Assembly: GCA_016297585.1 (NCBI GenBank)
Contig: JAEDGJ010000006.1
Location: 1 to 35,123, forward strand
Origin: Clostridiaceae bacterium
GTDB taxonomy: Bacteria; Bacillota; Clostridia; Oscillospirales; QAMX01
DNA length: 35,123 nt
Direction: 5' to 3'
In this document: positions 16,504 through 24,365 of the stretch, piece after piece
How the letters are laid out: each line of letters begins with the position of its first letter
Numbering within the stretch: position 1 is the first letter of the stretch
Translations under genes and position numbers: made by a program
The notes under the pieces: generated by a model
The model's input: only the letters and a program-made list of their open reading frames with translations
What the model was told of the DNA's origin: nothing
Databases searched by the model: none

Positions 16504-16675
16504 CGTGTATGTACCTCTCTTCCACCTCTGATGTTTTGGTGCGTGGTCTTTCCTTCTCCCCTATTGTATCTCATTTTTCGCCAAATGGGAAGGGGGTTTT
16601 TCCGAAAAATTTTTTCATATTCGACGCCCGGAAGCCTCCCCCGCCCCCCTCGGGCGCTTTTTCACGCTTTTTCTC

Positions 16676-16704
16676 TTGACTTCGCGTCCCTCGCCGGATA
16701 TAAT
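16676..16704 (+). promoter_or_regulatory. sigmaA promoter of pth
   Basis: TTGACT (16676-16681), a 17-base spacer and a perfect TATAAT (16699-16704), about 30 bases before the pth ATG. Confidence 0.88.
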
Positions 16705-16735
16705 AGGACAAATAAGGAGTGTGTGCTGATTCAAA

Positions 16736-17368
16736 ATGGCTGATATCATCGACTTTTTCCGCCGCGAAAGACCGGCGGAGGACGCGTCCTCCCGCATCCA
16801 GTGGGTGCTCGCGGGGCTCGGGAACCCGGGGCCGCGCTATGAAGGGACGCGGCACAACGCCGGCTTCCGCGCGCTCGACGGCATCGCCGAAAAGGCGGGC
16901 GTGCGCATCGACCGTTCCCGCTTCCACGGACTCAGCGCCGAGGCGGCCGTCGCCGGGCGGCGCGTGCTGCTGTTAAAGCCGCAGACCTTCATGAACCTCT
17001 CCGGCGAGAGCATCGGCGAGGCGCTCGCCTGGTACAAGCTCCCCGCGGCGCGGCTCATCGTCTTCTGCGACGACGTGAGCCTCGCGCCCGGACGGCTCCG
17101 TGTGCGCGGACGCGGCTCCGCGGGCGGGCATAACGGCTTAAAGGACATCATCCGCGTCCTCGGCTCCGACGAATTTCCCCGCGTCCGGATCGGCGTCGGC
17201 TCCCCGGAGCATCCGGGCTACGACCTCGCCGACTGGGTGCTGTCCCGCATCTCCGGTCCCGAGTTCGACGACGCGCTCGCCCGCGCGCAGGAGGCGGCCT
17301 CGGTGATCGTCTCCGAAGGCGTCCCCGCCGCGATGAACCGCTTCAACGCCGCCGCGCCGAAGCCGTGA
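16736..17368 (+). CDS. pth: Peptidyl-tRNA hydrolase
   Basis: This 210-residue cytoplasmic enzyme releases peptides from prematurely dropped peptidyl-tRNA. Family residues are visible: N30 in GLGNPG, catalytic H40 in GTRHNAGF, N87 in FMNLSG, D112 in CDDVSL and N133 in GGHNGL. About 20 residues (MADIIDFFRRERPAEDASSR) precede the usual start of the fold. An in-frame stop lies upstream at 16727-16729, so 16736 is the earliest ATG; its ribosome site (AAGGAG, about 16714-16719) is unusually distant, 16 bases. It has its own promoter and terminator and converges on lgt. Confidence 0.96.
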   Translation: MADIIDFFRRERPAEDASSRIQWVLAGLGNPGPRYEGTRHNAGFRALDGIAEKAGVRIDRSRFHGLSAEAAVAGRRVLLLKPQTFMNLSGESIGEALAWYKLPAARLIVFCDDVSLAPGRLRVRGRGSAGGHNGLKDIIRVLGSDEFPRVRIGVGSPEHPGYDLADWVLSRISGPEFDDALARAQEAASVIVSEGVPAAMNRFNAAAPKP

Positions 17369-17387
17369 CCCCTTTTTTCGCATCAAA

Positions 17388-17419
17388 AAAAGCGTATCAC
17401 ATCGCTGTGATACGCTTTT
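17388..17419 (+). terminator. Bidirectional terminator between pth and lgt
   Basis: A perfect 13-bp stem (17388-17400 with 17407-17419) has a six-base loop, flanked by A's on one side and T's on the other, so it can stop transcription from both genes. Confidence 0.9.
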
Positions 17420-17423
17420 ATCG

Positions 17424-18485
17424 TTATTCTTCGTCTTTTTTCCCGGCATCCGCGTCGTCTCCCGCGGCTTCCGGCGCATCCGCAGGAGCTTCCGTCGAGC
17501 CTTCGTCCGGCTTTTGCGCATCCTGCGCGTCTTCGTCCTCGCGCTCCTGATTGAACGCGACGCCGCTGATGACGACCGCCTCGGCGGGAGCCTCTTCCTC
17601 CGCCTCGGGCGTCTCCGTCTCCTCTTCCTCCGCGCCTTTCTTTTTGCGCACGCGCTTCGGGAGATAGGGGTTTGTCAGAACTTCGGGGTCATACTCCACA
17701 AACAGGAACAGGTAGATCAGCACGCCGATCGCGACGATCGCGCTGAAGAAGCCGACAAACTGCGAAATACGCAGCGAGCTGTTGAAGAAATACAGGCTGT
17801 CGGTGCGCATTCCCTCGATGACGCCGCGTCCCGCGCCGTACCACGCCGTGTACAGGAGGAAGATCTCGCCGGAGCGCTTGCGGTGTTTGAAGAGGAAATG
17901 CAGGATCACAAAGCCGACGGCGTTCCACAGGGACTCGTACAGGAACGTCGGCTGCACATACGTCAGCGTACCGTTGACGTAGATGCCCATGCGCAGGAAG
18001 GAATCCGTGACCTGTCCGTAGGCCTCCTGGTTGACGAAGTTGCCCCAGCGGCCGATCGCCTGGCCGATCAAAAGCCCCATCGACGCGACGTCGAGCACCG
18101 CGCCGAGGCGGATGCGCCGCACCTTGCAGAACACGATCGCCGTCAGGACGCCCGCGATGATCGCGCCGTAGATCGCGATGCCGCCGTCCCAGATGCGGAA
18201 CATCGCCATCGTGTCGTAATAGTACAGCTCGTCGTATTTCCAGACGACGTAGTACGCGCGCGCGCCGATGATCGCAATCGGCACCGCGAACAGCAGCAGG
18301 TCGATGAGGTCATCCGTCTTGAGGCCGACGTCGCGGCAGCGCTTCATGCAGTACAGGACGCCGAGCAGGAAGCCGACGGCGATGATGATCCCGTACCAGT
18401 ACACATGCAGCCCGCCGATCGAGAACGCGACCCGATCGATGGTAAAGCTCAAACCCAGTCCCGGAAAGGTAATGGCGTTTTGCAT
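17424..18485 (-). CDS. lgt: Prolipoprotein diacylglyceryl transferase with acidic C-terminal tail
   Basis: This integral membrane enzyme transfers diacylglycerol to the lipobox cysteine of prolipoproteins. The Lgt signature GRWGNFVNQEAYG is present, along with about seven hydrophobic helices, and GGIAIYGAIIAG matches the family. The catalytic region ends near residue 265, about the family length. Then comes a tail of about 85-90 residues, first basic (PKRVRKKK) and then very acidic and rich in Glu, Asp, Ala and Pro, probably disordered in the cytoplasm. It would modify the two lipoproteins in this window among others. GGAGGAG lies 9 bases before the ATG. Confidence 0.96.
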   Translation of the reverse strand: MQNAITFPGLGLSFTIDRVAFSIGGLHVYWYGIIIAVGFLLGVLYCMKRCRDVGLKTDDLIDLLLFAVPIAIIGARAYYVVWKYDELYYYDTMAMFRIWDGGIAIYGAIIAGVLTAIVFCKVRRIRLGAVLDVASMGLLIGQAIGRWGNFVNQEAYGQVTDSFLRMGIYVNGTLTYVQPTFLYESLWNAVGFVILHFLFKHRKRSGEIFLLYTAWYGAGRGVIEGMRTDSLYFFNSSLRISQFVGFFSAIVAIGVLIYLFLFVEYDPEVLTNPYLPKRVRKKKGAEEEETETPEAEEEAPAEAVVISGVAFNQEREDEDAQDAQKPDEGSTEAPADAPEAAGDDADAGKKDEE

Positions 18486-18527
18486 GATTCGATCTCCTCC
18501 GTTTGTTTCTTTTTGACCGGCGGCTCC

Positions 18528-18556
18528 ATTGTATCACGCGCCGTCCGCCGCGTCAA
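18528..18556 (-). promoter_or_regulatory. sigmaA promoter of lgt
   Basis: On the minus strand TTGACG (18551-18556), a 17-base spacer and TACAAT (18528-18533), about 43 bases before the lgt start. Confidence 0.8.
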
Positions 18557-18576
18557 TGCGTCAAATGTGAATTTTC

Positions 18577-18597
18577 CGGGGCGCACCCCCGTTTTTT
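18577..18597 (+). terminator. Terminator-like hairpin facing away from the nearby genes
   Basis: CGGGG (18577-18581) pairs with CCCCG (18587-18591), followed on the plus strand by TTTTTT (18592-18597). Both adjacent genes (ktrA ending at 18604 and lgt) are on the minus strand, so this U-tract side would stop antisense transcription; on the minus strand there is only the stem and no T run. Confidence 0.5.
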
Positions 18598-18603
18598 CGC
18601 CGG

Positions 18604-19245
18604 TCAGACCAGCTTCCGGACGTCGCTCGGCTGTCCCATGATCAGCAGCGTCTCGTCCTTCGAGAAGACGTGGTCGGCATACGGGTTCGGCGACATCACG
18701 CCGGCCTTTTTCGTCGCGAGGATGCTGATGCCGTATTTCGCGCGCACGCGCAGCTCCTCGATGCTCTTGCCGACCCACTTCGGCGGCGTCTGGATCTCGT
18801 AGATCGAGTACGAGTCCGTCAGCTGGATGTAATCGAAGACGGTGTCGAGCCCGTACTTCATCGCGAGCCGCTCCGCCATGTCGCGCTCCGTGCAGACGAC
18901 CCGGTCCGCGCCGTTGCGCAGCAGGAACTTCTCGTGCACGTCGCTCTTCGCGCGCGCGAGCACGAACGGCGCGCCGTAATCCTTTAAGAGCGCCGTCGTC
19001 TGCAGCGAGCTTTCGAAGTTCTCGCCGATGGCGACCACGCACAGGTCGAAATTTCGCACGCCGAGGGAGGCGATGAGCTGCTCGTTCGTCGCGTCGCCGA
19101 TCTGCGCGTTCGTCAGATACGGCATCGCGCTGTTGATGAGCTCCTCGTCCTCGTCGATGGCCATGACCTCGTTGCCCTGCTCATAGAGCTTCTTTGCAAA
19201 CTGCTGGCCAAAGCGCCCCAGTCCGATAATCAAGACAGATTTCAT
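18604..19245 (-). CDS. ktrA: Potassium uptake regulatory subunit (KtrA/TrkA type)
   Basis: A 213-residue cytoplasmic RCK protein. The N-terminal Rossmann domain (GLGRFGQQFAKKLYEQG, acidic ribose-binding AIDEDEE at about 29-35) binds NAD(H) or ATP/ADP; the C-terminal TrkA_C domain (about 140-213, LTDSYSIYEIQTPPKW...) is where cyclic di-AMP binds in relatives. It gates the KtrB channel. AAGGGAG is about 11 bases before the ATG. It follows ktrB after 34 bases, in one operon with the zinc-ribbon protein. Confidence 0.93.
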   Translation of the reverse strand: MKSVLIIGLGRFGQQFAKKLYEQGNEVMAIDEDEELINSAMPYLTNAQIGDATNEQLIASLGVRNFDLCVVAIGENFESSLQTTALLKDYGAPFVLARAKSDVHEKFLLRNGADRVVCTERDMAERLAMKYGLDTVFDYIQLTDSYSIYEIQTPPKWVGKSIEELRVRAKYGISILATKKAGVMSPNPYADHVFSKDETLLIMGQPSDVRKLV

Positions 19246-19279
19246 AATGAAAGGTTCTCCCTTAAAATTCGCATTTTTA

Positions 19280-20662
19280 TCAGCCGATCGTCACCGGCGC
19301 CTCGGGCAGCCGGGAAAGCGGCATATCATACGCCTCGGAAAACGCGTAGAGGATCGTCAGACTGCCGACTCTGCCGAAGAACATCAGGAAGATCAGCAGG
19401 ATCCGCGACGCCGTGCCGAGCGACGCCGTGATGCCGAGCGACAGCCCGACCGTGCCGACCGCGGACGCCGCCTCGAACACCGCCTCGAGCAGCGGCACGC
19501 CGTCAAACGCGCAGAGCGCGATCGACGCCGTCAGCAGGATCACGACGAACATCGTCACGACGCAGACCGCGTTGCGGATGGTGTCGTCCGACACGCGCCG
19601 CCCGAACGTCTCGACCGCCTGCCTCCGGCGCATGACCGACGTCACGCACAGAAACATCAGCGTCACCGTCGTCGTCTTCATGCCGCCCGCCGTGGAGCCG
19701 GGGCTGCCGCCGATGAGCATCAGCACGATCATCAATAGCTTACTCTCGTCCGCCAGCGCGGCAAGATCGACGGTGTTCATGCCCGCCGTGCGCGTCGTGA
19801 TCGACTGGAAGAAGGCCGCCATCAGCTTGCCGCCGAAGTGCAGGCCCTCGAAGGCGCGTCCGTTGTACTCAAATCCGAGCAGCAGCAGCGCCGGAACGAG
19901 GATCAGCGCCGCCGTCGAGCATAAAACGAGCTTTGTGTGCAGCTTGTAGCGCTTGAAGTGCCATGTATGCTCCCGCAGATCCGACCAGACGAAAAAGCCG
20001 AGGCCGCCGACCACGATCAGCGCCATCACGACGAGGTTGACGACCGGATCCGTCTTCCAGGAGGTCAGCGACGACGTCGGCGCGGCATAGCCCATCAGGT
20101 CGAACCCCGCGTTGCAGAACGCCGAGATCGCGTGGAAAATGCTGTACCAGATGCCCCTGCCCCAGCCGAGCTCCGGCACGAACCGCGTCGCAAACAGCAC
20201 CGCCGCGCCGCCCTCGATGGCGAGCGACGTGTAGATGATGAAGCGCGTCATCCGGACGATGCCGCCGATCTGCGGCGCGTTCACGGATTCCTGCATCATC
20301 ATGCGCTCCCGCAGCCCGATGCGCCGCTTCGTAAACGTCGCCGCCAGCACCGCAAAGCTCAAAAAACCCAGTCCGCCGATCTCGATGAGCAGGAGGATGA
20401 CCCCCTGTCCGAACGCGGACCAGTACAGATAGGTATCGTGTACGACCAGCCCCGTCACGCAGGTCGCCGACGTCGCCGTGAACAGCGCCTCGAGAATCGA
20501 CGGGGACACCCCGCTGCGCGTCGCGTACGGCGTCATCAGCAGAAGCGTGCCGATGACGATCATCAGCGAATAGCCGGAGATGATGATGCGCATCGGGCTT
20601 AGGTGCTGCGCGGGCGCGGAGGGCATCCGCTTGTCCGGCGCAGGGGTCTTCGATGTATCCAT
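19280..20662 (-). CDS. ktrB: Potassium uptake transmembrane subunit (KtrB/TrkH family)
   Basis: Start taken at 20662 (MDTSKTPAPDKRM), giving 460 residues; the longest frame starts at 20740 inside the upstream gene. This membrane protein conducts K+, usually with Na+. The four pore-loop regions with the selectivity-filter glycine are seen as TSATCVTGLVV, ISAFCNAGFDL, TTRTAGMNTV and ASAVGTVGLSLG. The fold has four 2TM-pore repeats. The ribosome site is weak (AGAGG about 16 bases upstream), so translational coupling with the zinc-ribbon gene 31 bases upstream is possible. It is followed by ktrA, its regulator. Confidence 0.93.
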   Translation of the reverse strand: MDTSKTPAPDKRMPSAPAQHLSPMRIIISGYSLMIVIGTLLLMTPYATRSGVSPSILEALFTATSATCVTGLVVHDTYLYWSAFGQGVILLLIEIGGLGFLSFAVLAATFTKRRIGLRERMMMQESVNAPQIGGIVRMTRFIIYTSLAIEGGAAVLFATRFVPELGWGRGIWYSIFHAISAFCNAGFDLMGYAAPTSSLTSWKTDPVVNLVVMALIVVGGLGFFVWSDLREHTWHFKRYKLHTKLVLCSTAALILVPALLLLGFEYNGRAFEGLHFGGKLMAAFFQSITTRTAGMNTVDLAALADESKLLMIVLMLIGGSPGSTAGGMKTTTVTLMFLCVTSVMRRRQAVETFGRRVSDDTIRNAVCVVTMFVVILLTASIALCAFDGVPLLEAVFEAASAVGTVGLSLGITASLGTASRILLIFLMFFGRVGSLTILYAFSEAYDMPLSRLPEAPVTIG

Positions 20663-20693
20663 ATTAACGAACTTTCGCCTCTTTTTTTGTGAA

Positions 20694-21305
20694 TCAGTAT
20701 CCAAAAAACCAGTACGGCCGGTACAGGAGCGCCCCCACACCGCAGCAGACCAGCACGCCGGTCAGCGCCGCGAGCAGACAGCAGAGCAAAAACCCGCGCG
20801 CGAGATTCCGGCGGTTTTCGCTTTTCGTGCCGCCCGCCGCCCAGATCACCGCCGCGATCAGTCCCGCGACCGGGACAAAGAGCAGCAGCAGCGTCCAAAA
20901 ATACGCCGGCACGGACAGCACGGGCTCGCTTTTTCCGCGCCGCCGCGCGGCAGCCTTCCAATCGCGCTTTTCCGGCGGACGCCACCCCTCCGGCAGCTTC
21001 GGCTCGGCCCGTCTCGCGCCGGGAGGCTCCTCCGTGCGCAGATCGTCCGGCGCGGTCTCCCAGACCGGGTATTCGTCTTCCCACGCATCCCGCGCTTCCT
21101 CCGGCGTCCCGTCCGGGCTTCCGGCTCCTCCCGGAACCTCCTCCGGCAGCGCAGTCTCCGGCACCCGCTCCTCCGGACGAGCATTCACCGGCAGCGCATC
21201 CTCCGGCACCCGCTCCTCCGGACGAGCCGGAGCCGCCGCGCCGCAGTACGGGCAGGACGCCTGCGCCGCCTCCAGACGCGCGCCGCATTCCTTACAGTAT
21301 CGCAA
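20694..21305 (-). CDS. Zinc-ribbon membrane protein with tandem-repeat linker
   Basis: A 203-residue protein. It starts with a TTG (21303-21305), with GAGG 8 bases upstream. Residues 1-22 form a zinc ribbon (CKEC...CPYC, with Cys at 4, 7, 19 and 22). A long acidic Pro/Glu linker contains two copies of PEERVPE(D/T)ALP. Two hydrophobic helices lie near the C-terminus (about 138-160 and 170-194). Such zinc-ribbon/TM proteins are common in Firmicutes and mostly uncharacterised. It is the first gene of the ktr operon, so a link with potassium transport or envelope sensing is possible but only by position. Confidence 0.8.
   Translation of the reverse strand: MRYCKECGARLEAAQASCPYCGAAAPARPEERVPEDALPVNARPEERVPETALPEEVPGGAGSPDGTPEEARDAWEDEYPVWETAPDDLRTEEPPGARRAEPKLPEGWRPPEKRDWKAAARRRGKSEPVLSVPAYFWTLLLLFVPVAGLIAAVIWAAGGTKSENRRNLARGFLLCCLLAALTGVLVCCGVGALLYRPYWFFGY
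21139..21228 (-). repeat. 45-bp tandem repeat inside the zinc-ribbon gene
   Basis: Two copies of a 45-bp unit contain an identical 27-base block (21156-21182 and 21201-21227). It encodes a 15-residue repeat in the linker. Being a multiple of three, copy-number changes would keep the frame. Confidence 0.8.
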
Positions 21306-21343
21306 ATTGTAAAACCTCGTTTACGATTTAATGGAGTCTATAG

Positions 21344-21372
21344 ATTATAGCACAGTTCCCCGCTTTTGAAAA
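21344..21372 (-). promoter_or_regulatory. Promoter of the zinc-ribbon/ktrBA operon
   Basis: On the minus strand a perfect TATAAT (21344-21349) has TTTTCA (21367-21372) 17 bases upstream. It is about 40 bases before the TTG start and divergent to the MATE promoter. Confidence 0.65.
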
Positions 21373-21400
21373 GCCCCTTTTGCGACTTTTTTCTTTCCTC

Positions 21401-21429
21401 TTGCTTTCCTTCCGGAAATCGTGTATACT
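21401..21429 (+). promoter_or_regulatory. Promoter of the MATE exporter gene
   Basis: TTGCTT (21401-21406), a 17-base spacer and TATACT (21424-21429). A transcript from here starts near 21436, which rules out the in-frame GTG at 21421 as translation start. Confidence 0.75.
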
Positions 21430-21474
21430 GGATGCGGCTTTTGCCCCGATACCAGACAGAAAAGAGATGACACC

Positions 21475-22872
21475 TTGCATAAGAACGGCTTAACCTCCGC
21501 TTTATCCACGCTGCGGGACCCCGTTTTCTGGAAAACGGCCCTGCCGCTCGCGCTGCCGATCACGCTGCAGAACCTGCTGACCTCCTCCTTCCAGATCGTC
21601 GACACGCTGATGGTCGGACAGCTCGGCGACACGGTCATCGCCGCCACCGGCATCGCCGGTCAGGTCGCGTTCTTCATCAATCTCCTCTTTTACGGCATCT
21701 CCGCCGGCGGCGCGGTCTTCATCGCGCAGTTCTGGGGCGCGGACAACCGCCGCGGCATCCGCCACGTCTACGGGCTGATGCTCTCGCTGACGCTGCCCGT
21801 GATCCTGCTCTTCATCTGCGCCTGCACCTTCTTCGCGCCCGCGCTCATCTCCGTTTTCACCGATGAGGCGCCCCTGATCGAGATCGGCGCGCGGTATCTG
21901 CGCATCGCCTGCTGGTCGTACCTCCCGATCGGCCTCAATCAGGTCTTCTGCATCGTCCTGCGCTCCACCGAGGAGGTGCGTCTGCCGATGGCGACCGGCA
22001 TCTTCTCCGTCGCCTTCAACGCCGCGGCGAATTACGCGCTGATCTTCGGCAAATGGGGGCTTCCGGCGCTCGGCGTCGAGGGTGCGGCCGCCGCGACCGT
22101 CCTCTCCTCGTCGGCGGGCATGCTCCTGCTCTTTGGCATCTCCCTCGCGCAGCGCAACATGCTCCGCGCATCCCTGCGCGATCTCTTTTCCTTCGACCGC
22201 CACTTCGCCGGACACTATATCCGCCGCTCGATGCCCGTGCTCTTAAACGAGGGGCTCTGGTCGTTCGGCACGCTCTGCTACAACATGGTGTTCGGCCGCC
22301 TCGGCGCGGACAACTACGCCGCGCTGACGATCTTCCGCACCATCGAGAACCTCGGCTTCGTCTTTTTCATCGGCATCTGCAGCGCCTGCGCCGTGCTCGT
22401 CGGCAAATACGTCGGCGCGGGGCAGGAGGAGGAAGCCCGGCGCACGAGCGGCGCGTTCCTGCTGCTGGTGCCCCTCGTCGGCGTCACGGTCGGCCTGCTG
22501 CTCATCGCGCTTTCCTCCCCCATCCTGTCGCTGTTCAACGTCTCCCCGCACGTCCGCGATACCGCGCGCATCCTCCTTTTCATCTACGCCGCCGAAATGG
22601 GGCTGCGCAACATCCCCTACGTCTCCGTCTGCGGCATCTTCCGCGCCGGCGGCGACACCAAGACCGGCGTCAAATACGACGCGGGCTGTCTCTACGGCTT
22701 CTCGCTGCCGCTCGTGCTGCTTTCCGCACTCGTTTTCCGGGCTCCCTTCCTCGCCGTCTACGTCATCATGCTGCTCGCCGAGGATCTGCCGAAAGCCCTG
22801 CTGTGCATCCGGCGCTATCTGACCTATACCTGGATCAAGCCCGTCGCGGAGCCCGAGCAGGAGCGCCTCTGA
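21475..22872 (+). CDS. MATE-family multidrug/toxin exporter
   Basis: Start taken as the TTG at 21475, with AAAGAG 8 bases upstream, because the promoter at 21401-21429 overlaps the earlier GTG. The 465-residue protein has about 12 membrane helices in two similar halves and MATE-type sequence (ALPITLQNLLTSSFQIVDTL, MVGQLGDTVIAATGIAGQ, and GVEGAAAATVLSSS). The family exports drugs or toxic metabolites using Na+ or H+; the substrate is unknown. The GH28-like gene follows after 42 bases and may be co-transcribed, though the link is unclear. Confidence 0.93.
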   Translation: MHKNGLTSALSTLRDPVFWKTALPLALPITLQNLLTSSFQIVDTLMVGQLGDTVIAATGIAGQVAFFINLLFYGISAGGAVFIAQFWGADNRRGIRHVYGLMLSLTLPVILLFICACTFFAPALISVFTDEAPLIEIGARYLRIACWSYLPIGLNQVFCIVLRSTEEVRLPMATGIFSVAFNAAANYALIFGKWGLPALGVEGAAAATVLSSSAGMLLLFGISLAQRNMLRASLRDLFSFDRHFAGHYIRRSMPVLLNEGLWSFGTLCYNMVFGRLGADNYAALTIFRTIENLGFVFFIGICSACAVLVGKYVGAGQEEEARRTSGAFLLLVPLVGVTVGLLLIALSSPILSLFNVSPHVRDTARILLFIYAAEMGLRNIPYVSVCGIFRAGGDTKTGVKYDAGCLYGFSLPLVLLSALVFRAPFLAVYVIMLLAEDLPKALLCIRRYLTYTWIKPVAEPEQERL

Positions 22873-22914
22873 TCGCTTTTTCCCGACTTTTTTATACTCT
22901 GGAGGAACCATTTC

Positions 22915-24159
22915 ATGCTGACTTTATACGGTGACGGCATTCACGACGATACCCGGGCGCTCCAGGAGCGCATCGACGGCGCGGGCTGCGAGCTGGCGCT
23001 TCCGGCGCCGAAGGTGCGGTATCGGATCTCTGCGCCGCTGGAGCTGCCCTCCCGCTTCCGTCTGACGCTGCCGCGGTTTGCCGAGATCTGGCTGGCGCCA
23101 GGTTCAAACTGCGTCATGCTCAAGAATAAGACCCAAATCGACCACGCAAACCGCGGCAGCGGCGGGATCTTCGACTACGTCAACGCCTTCTCGCCCGACG
23201 CGTTCTGCGAAGACATCGAGGTCTCGGGCGGCATCTGGAACGCCAACAACCTCGGGCAGGCGCCGAACCCGATGCTGATCCCGCTGGGCGACGGAAACTA
23301 CACCTGGGGCGCCGCGCCGAAGCCCCGGCTTTCCGACGCAGGCGACGGCTCCTACGACTACACCGGCTTCATCTTCCTGTTCTACGCCGTCCGGGGGCTG
23401 CGCCTCTCCTCCATGACGCTCAAGGACCCGGTCACCTTCGCGGTGATGCTCGACCGCGTATCCGATTTCACCGTCGACCACATCACGTTCGACTTCAACT
23501 ACGGCAATCCCCGTGCCTGCAACATGGACGGCATCCATCTCAACGGCGGCTGCTGCCGCGGCTATATCGCCGACCTCAAGGGCGCATGCTTCGACGACCT
23601 TGTGGCGCTGAACGCGGACGAGGGCATCGGCAGCCCGATCCACGACATCGTGATCCGCGGCATCCACGCGGAGGACTGCCACAGCGCGGTGCGGCTGCTG
23701 TCGGCAAACCACGCGGTGCGCAATGTCCATATTTCCGACGTCTTCGGGACGTTTTTCCAGTACGCCATCGGCCTGACCCGTTTCTACGAGTCGAAGGACC
23801 GCGGCCTTCTCGAAAACATCACGCTTGAAAACCTGTTTGTCTCGAAGGCGCCGAAGCTGCCGGTGTACAACCACAATTTCCCCGGCGAATGGCAGTATGC
23901 CGTCATCCACGCGGACTCGCGCCTGAGCATCCGGAACCTGCGCATCTCAAACCTCCACCGCCGCGAGCAGGTCACGCCCCTGCCCACCCTCTACTTCTCT
24001 TCCGACACCGTGATCGAACGGCTTTTCCTCGAAAACATCACGACGGAAAACCTCACGGGCGGCGGGACGATGCCGCTGCTGGAAAACCACGCGGAGCTCC
24101 GGGGCTTCCACGCCGCCGCCCTGTATGAAGACGGCAAACCCTTCATTCCCGCGCTCTGA
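22915..24159 (+). CDS. GH28-like right-handed beta-helix protein
   Basis: A 414-residue protein opening YGDGIHDDTRALQERIDGAG, the usual entry to a pectin-lyase fold in polygalacturonases and phage-like end-sialidase folds. NMDGIHLNGGCCRGY and CFDDLVALNADEG resemble GH28 motifs NTDG and DD; the GHG and RIK motifs of true polygalacturonases are not seen. There is no signal peptide, so it would act inside the cell, possibly on imported oligosaccharides. GGAGGAA lies 8-9 bases before the ATG. A strong terminator follows. Possible activities are hydrolysis or epimerisation of uronic-acid sugars; the exact reaction is not readable. Confidence 0.72.
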   Translation: MLTLYGDGIHDDTRALQERIDGAGCELALPAPKVRYRISAPLELPSRFRLTLPRFAEIWLAPGSNCVMLKNKTQIDHANRGSGGIFDYVNAFSPDAFCEDIEVSGGIWNANNLGQAPNPMLIPLGDGNYTWGAAPKPRLSDAGDGSYDYTGFIFLFYAVRGLRLSSMTLKDPVTFAVMLDRVSDFTVDHITFDFNYGNPRACNMDGIHLNGGCCRGYIADLKGACFDDLVALNADEGIGSPIHDIVIRGIHAEDCHSAVRLLSANHAVRNVHISDVFGTFFQYAIGLTRFYESKDRGLLENITLENLFVSKAPKLPVYNHNFPGEWQYAVIHADSRLSIRNLRISNLHRREQVTPLPTLYFSSDTVIERLFLENITTENLTGGGTMPLLENHAELRGFHAAALYEDGKPFIPAL

Positions 24160-24168
24160 TAAAAGAAT

Positions 24169-24195
24169 CGCCGCCTGAGATGGGCGGCGTTTTTT
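24169..24195 (+). terminator. Terminator after the beta-helix protein gene
   Basis: CGCCGCC (24169-24175) pairs with GGCGGCG (24183-24189) with a seven-base loop, followed by six T's. Confidence 0.88.
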
Positions 24196-24280
24196 GTGCC
24201 GTTTTGTGCGCAGGCCGCCGCGCCCCTGCCCCCGCTTCCCGGTCATCCCCTCTTGCGGCACTCCATTGCCCCGCATACGG

Positions 24281-24330
24281 CATACGGCAGGCAGAGCGTG
24301 CAAAAAACCGCACGCCCTGCCTGCCGTATG
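24281..24330. terminator. Long hairpin downstream of the large SLH gene
   Basis: A 14-bp perfect arm (24281-24294 with 24317-24330) is extended by GCGTGC/GCACGC after one A-C mismatch. Neither side has a perfect T run, so it may protect the 3' end of the SLH message or work as a weak terminator. The spacer between the two convergent genes (24160-24365) holds this, the terminator at 24169-24195 and nothing else visible. Confidence 0.6.
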
Positions 24331-24365
24331 TTTATGCGTTTCTGGTACCTGCGGACGCGCTGCGC

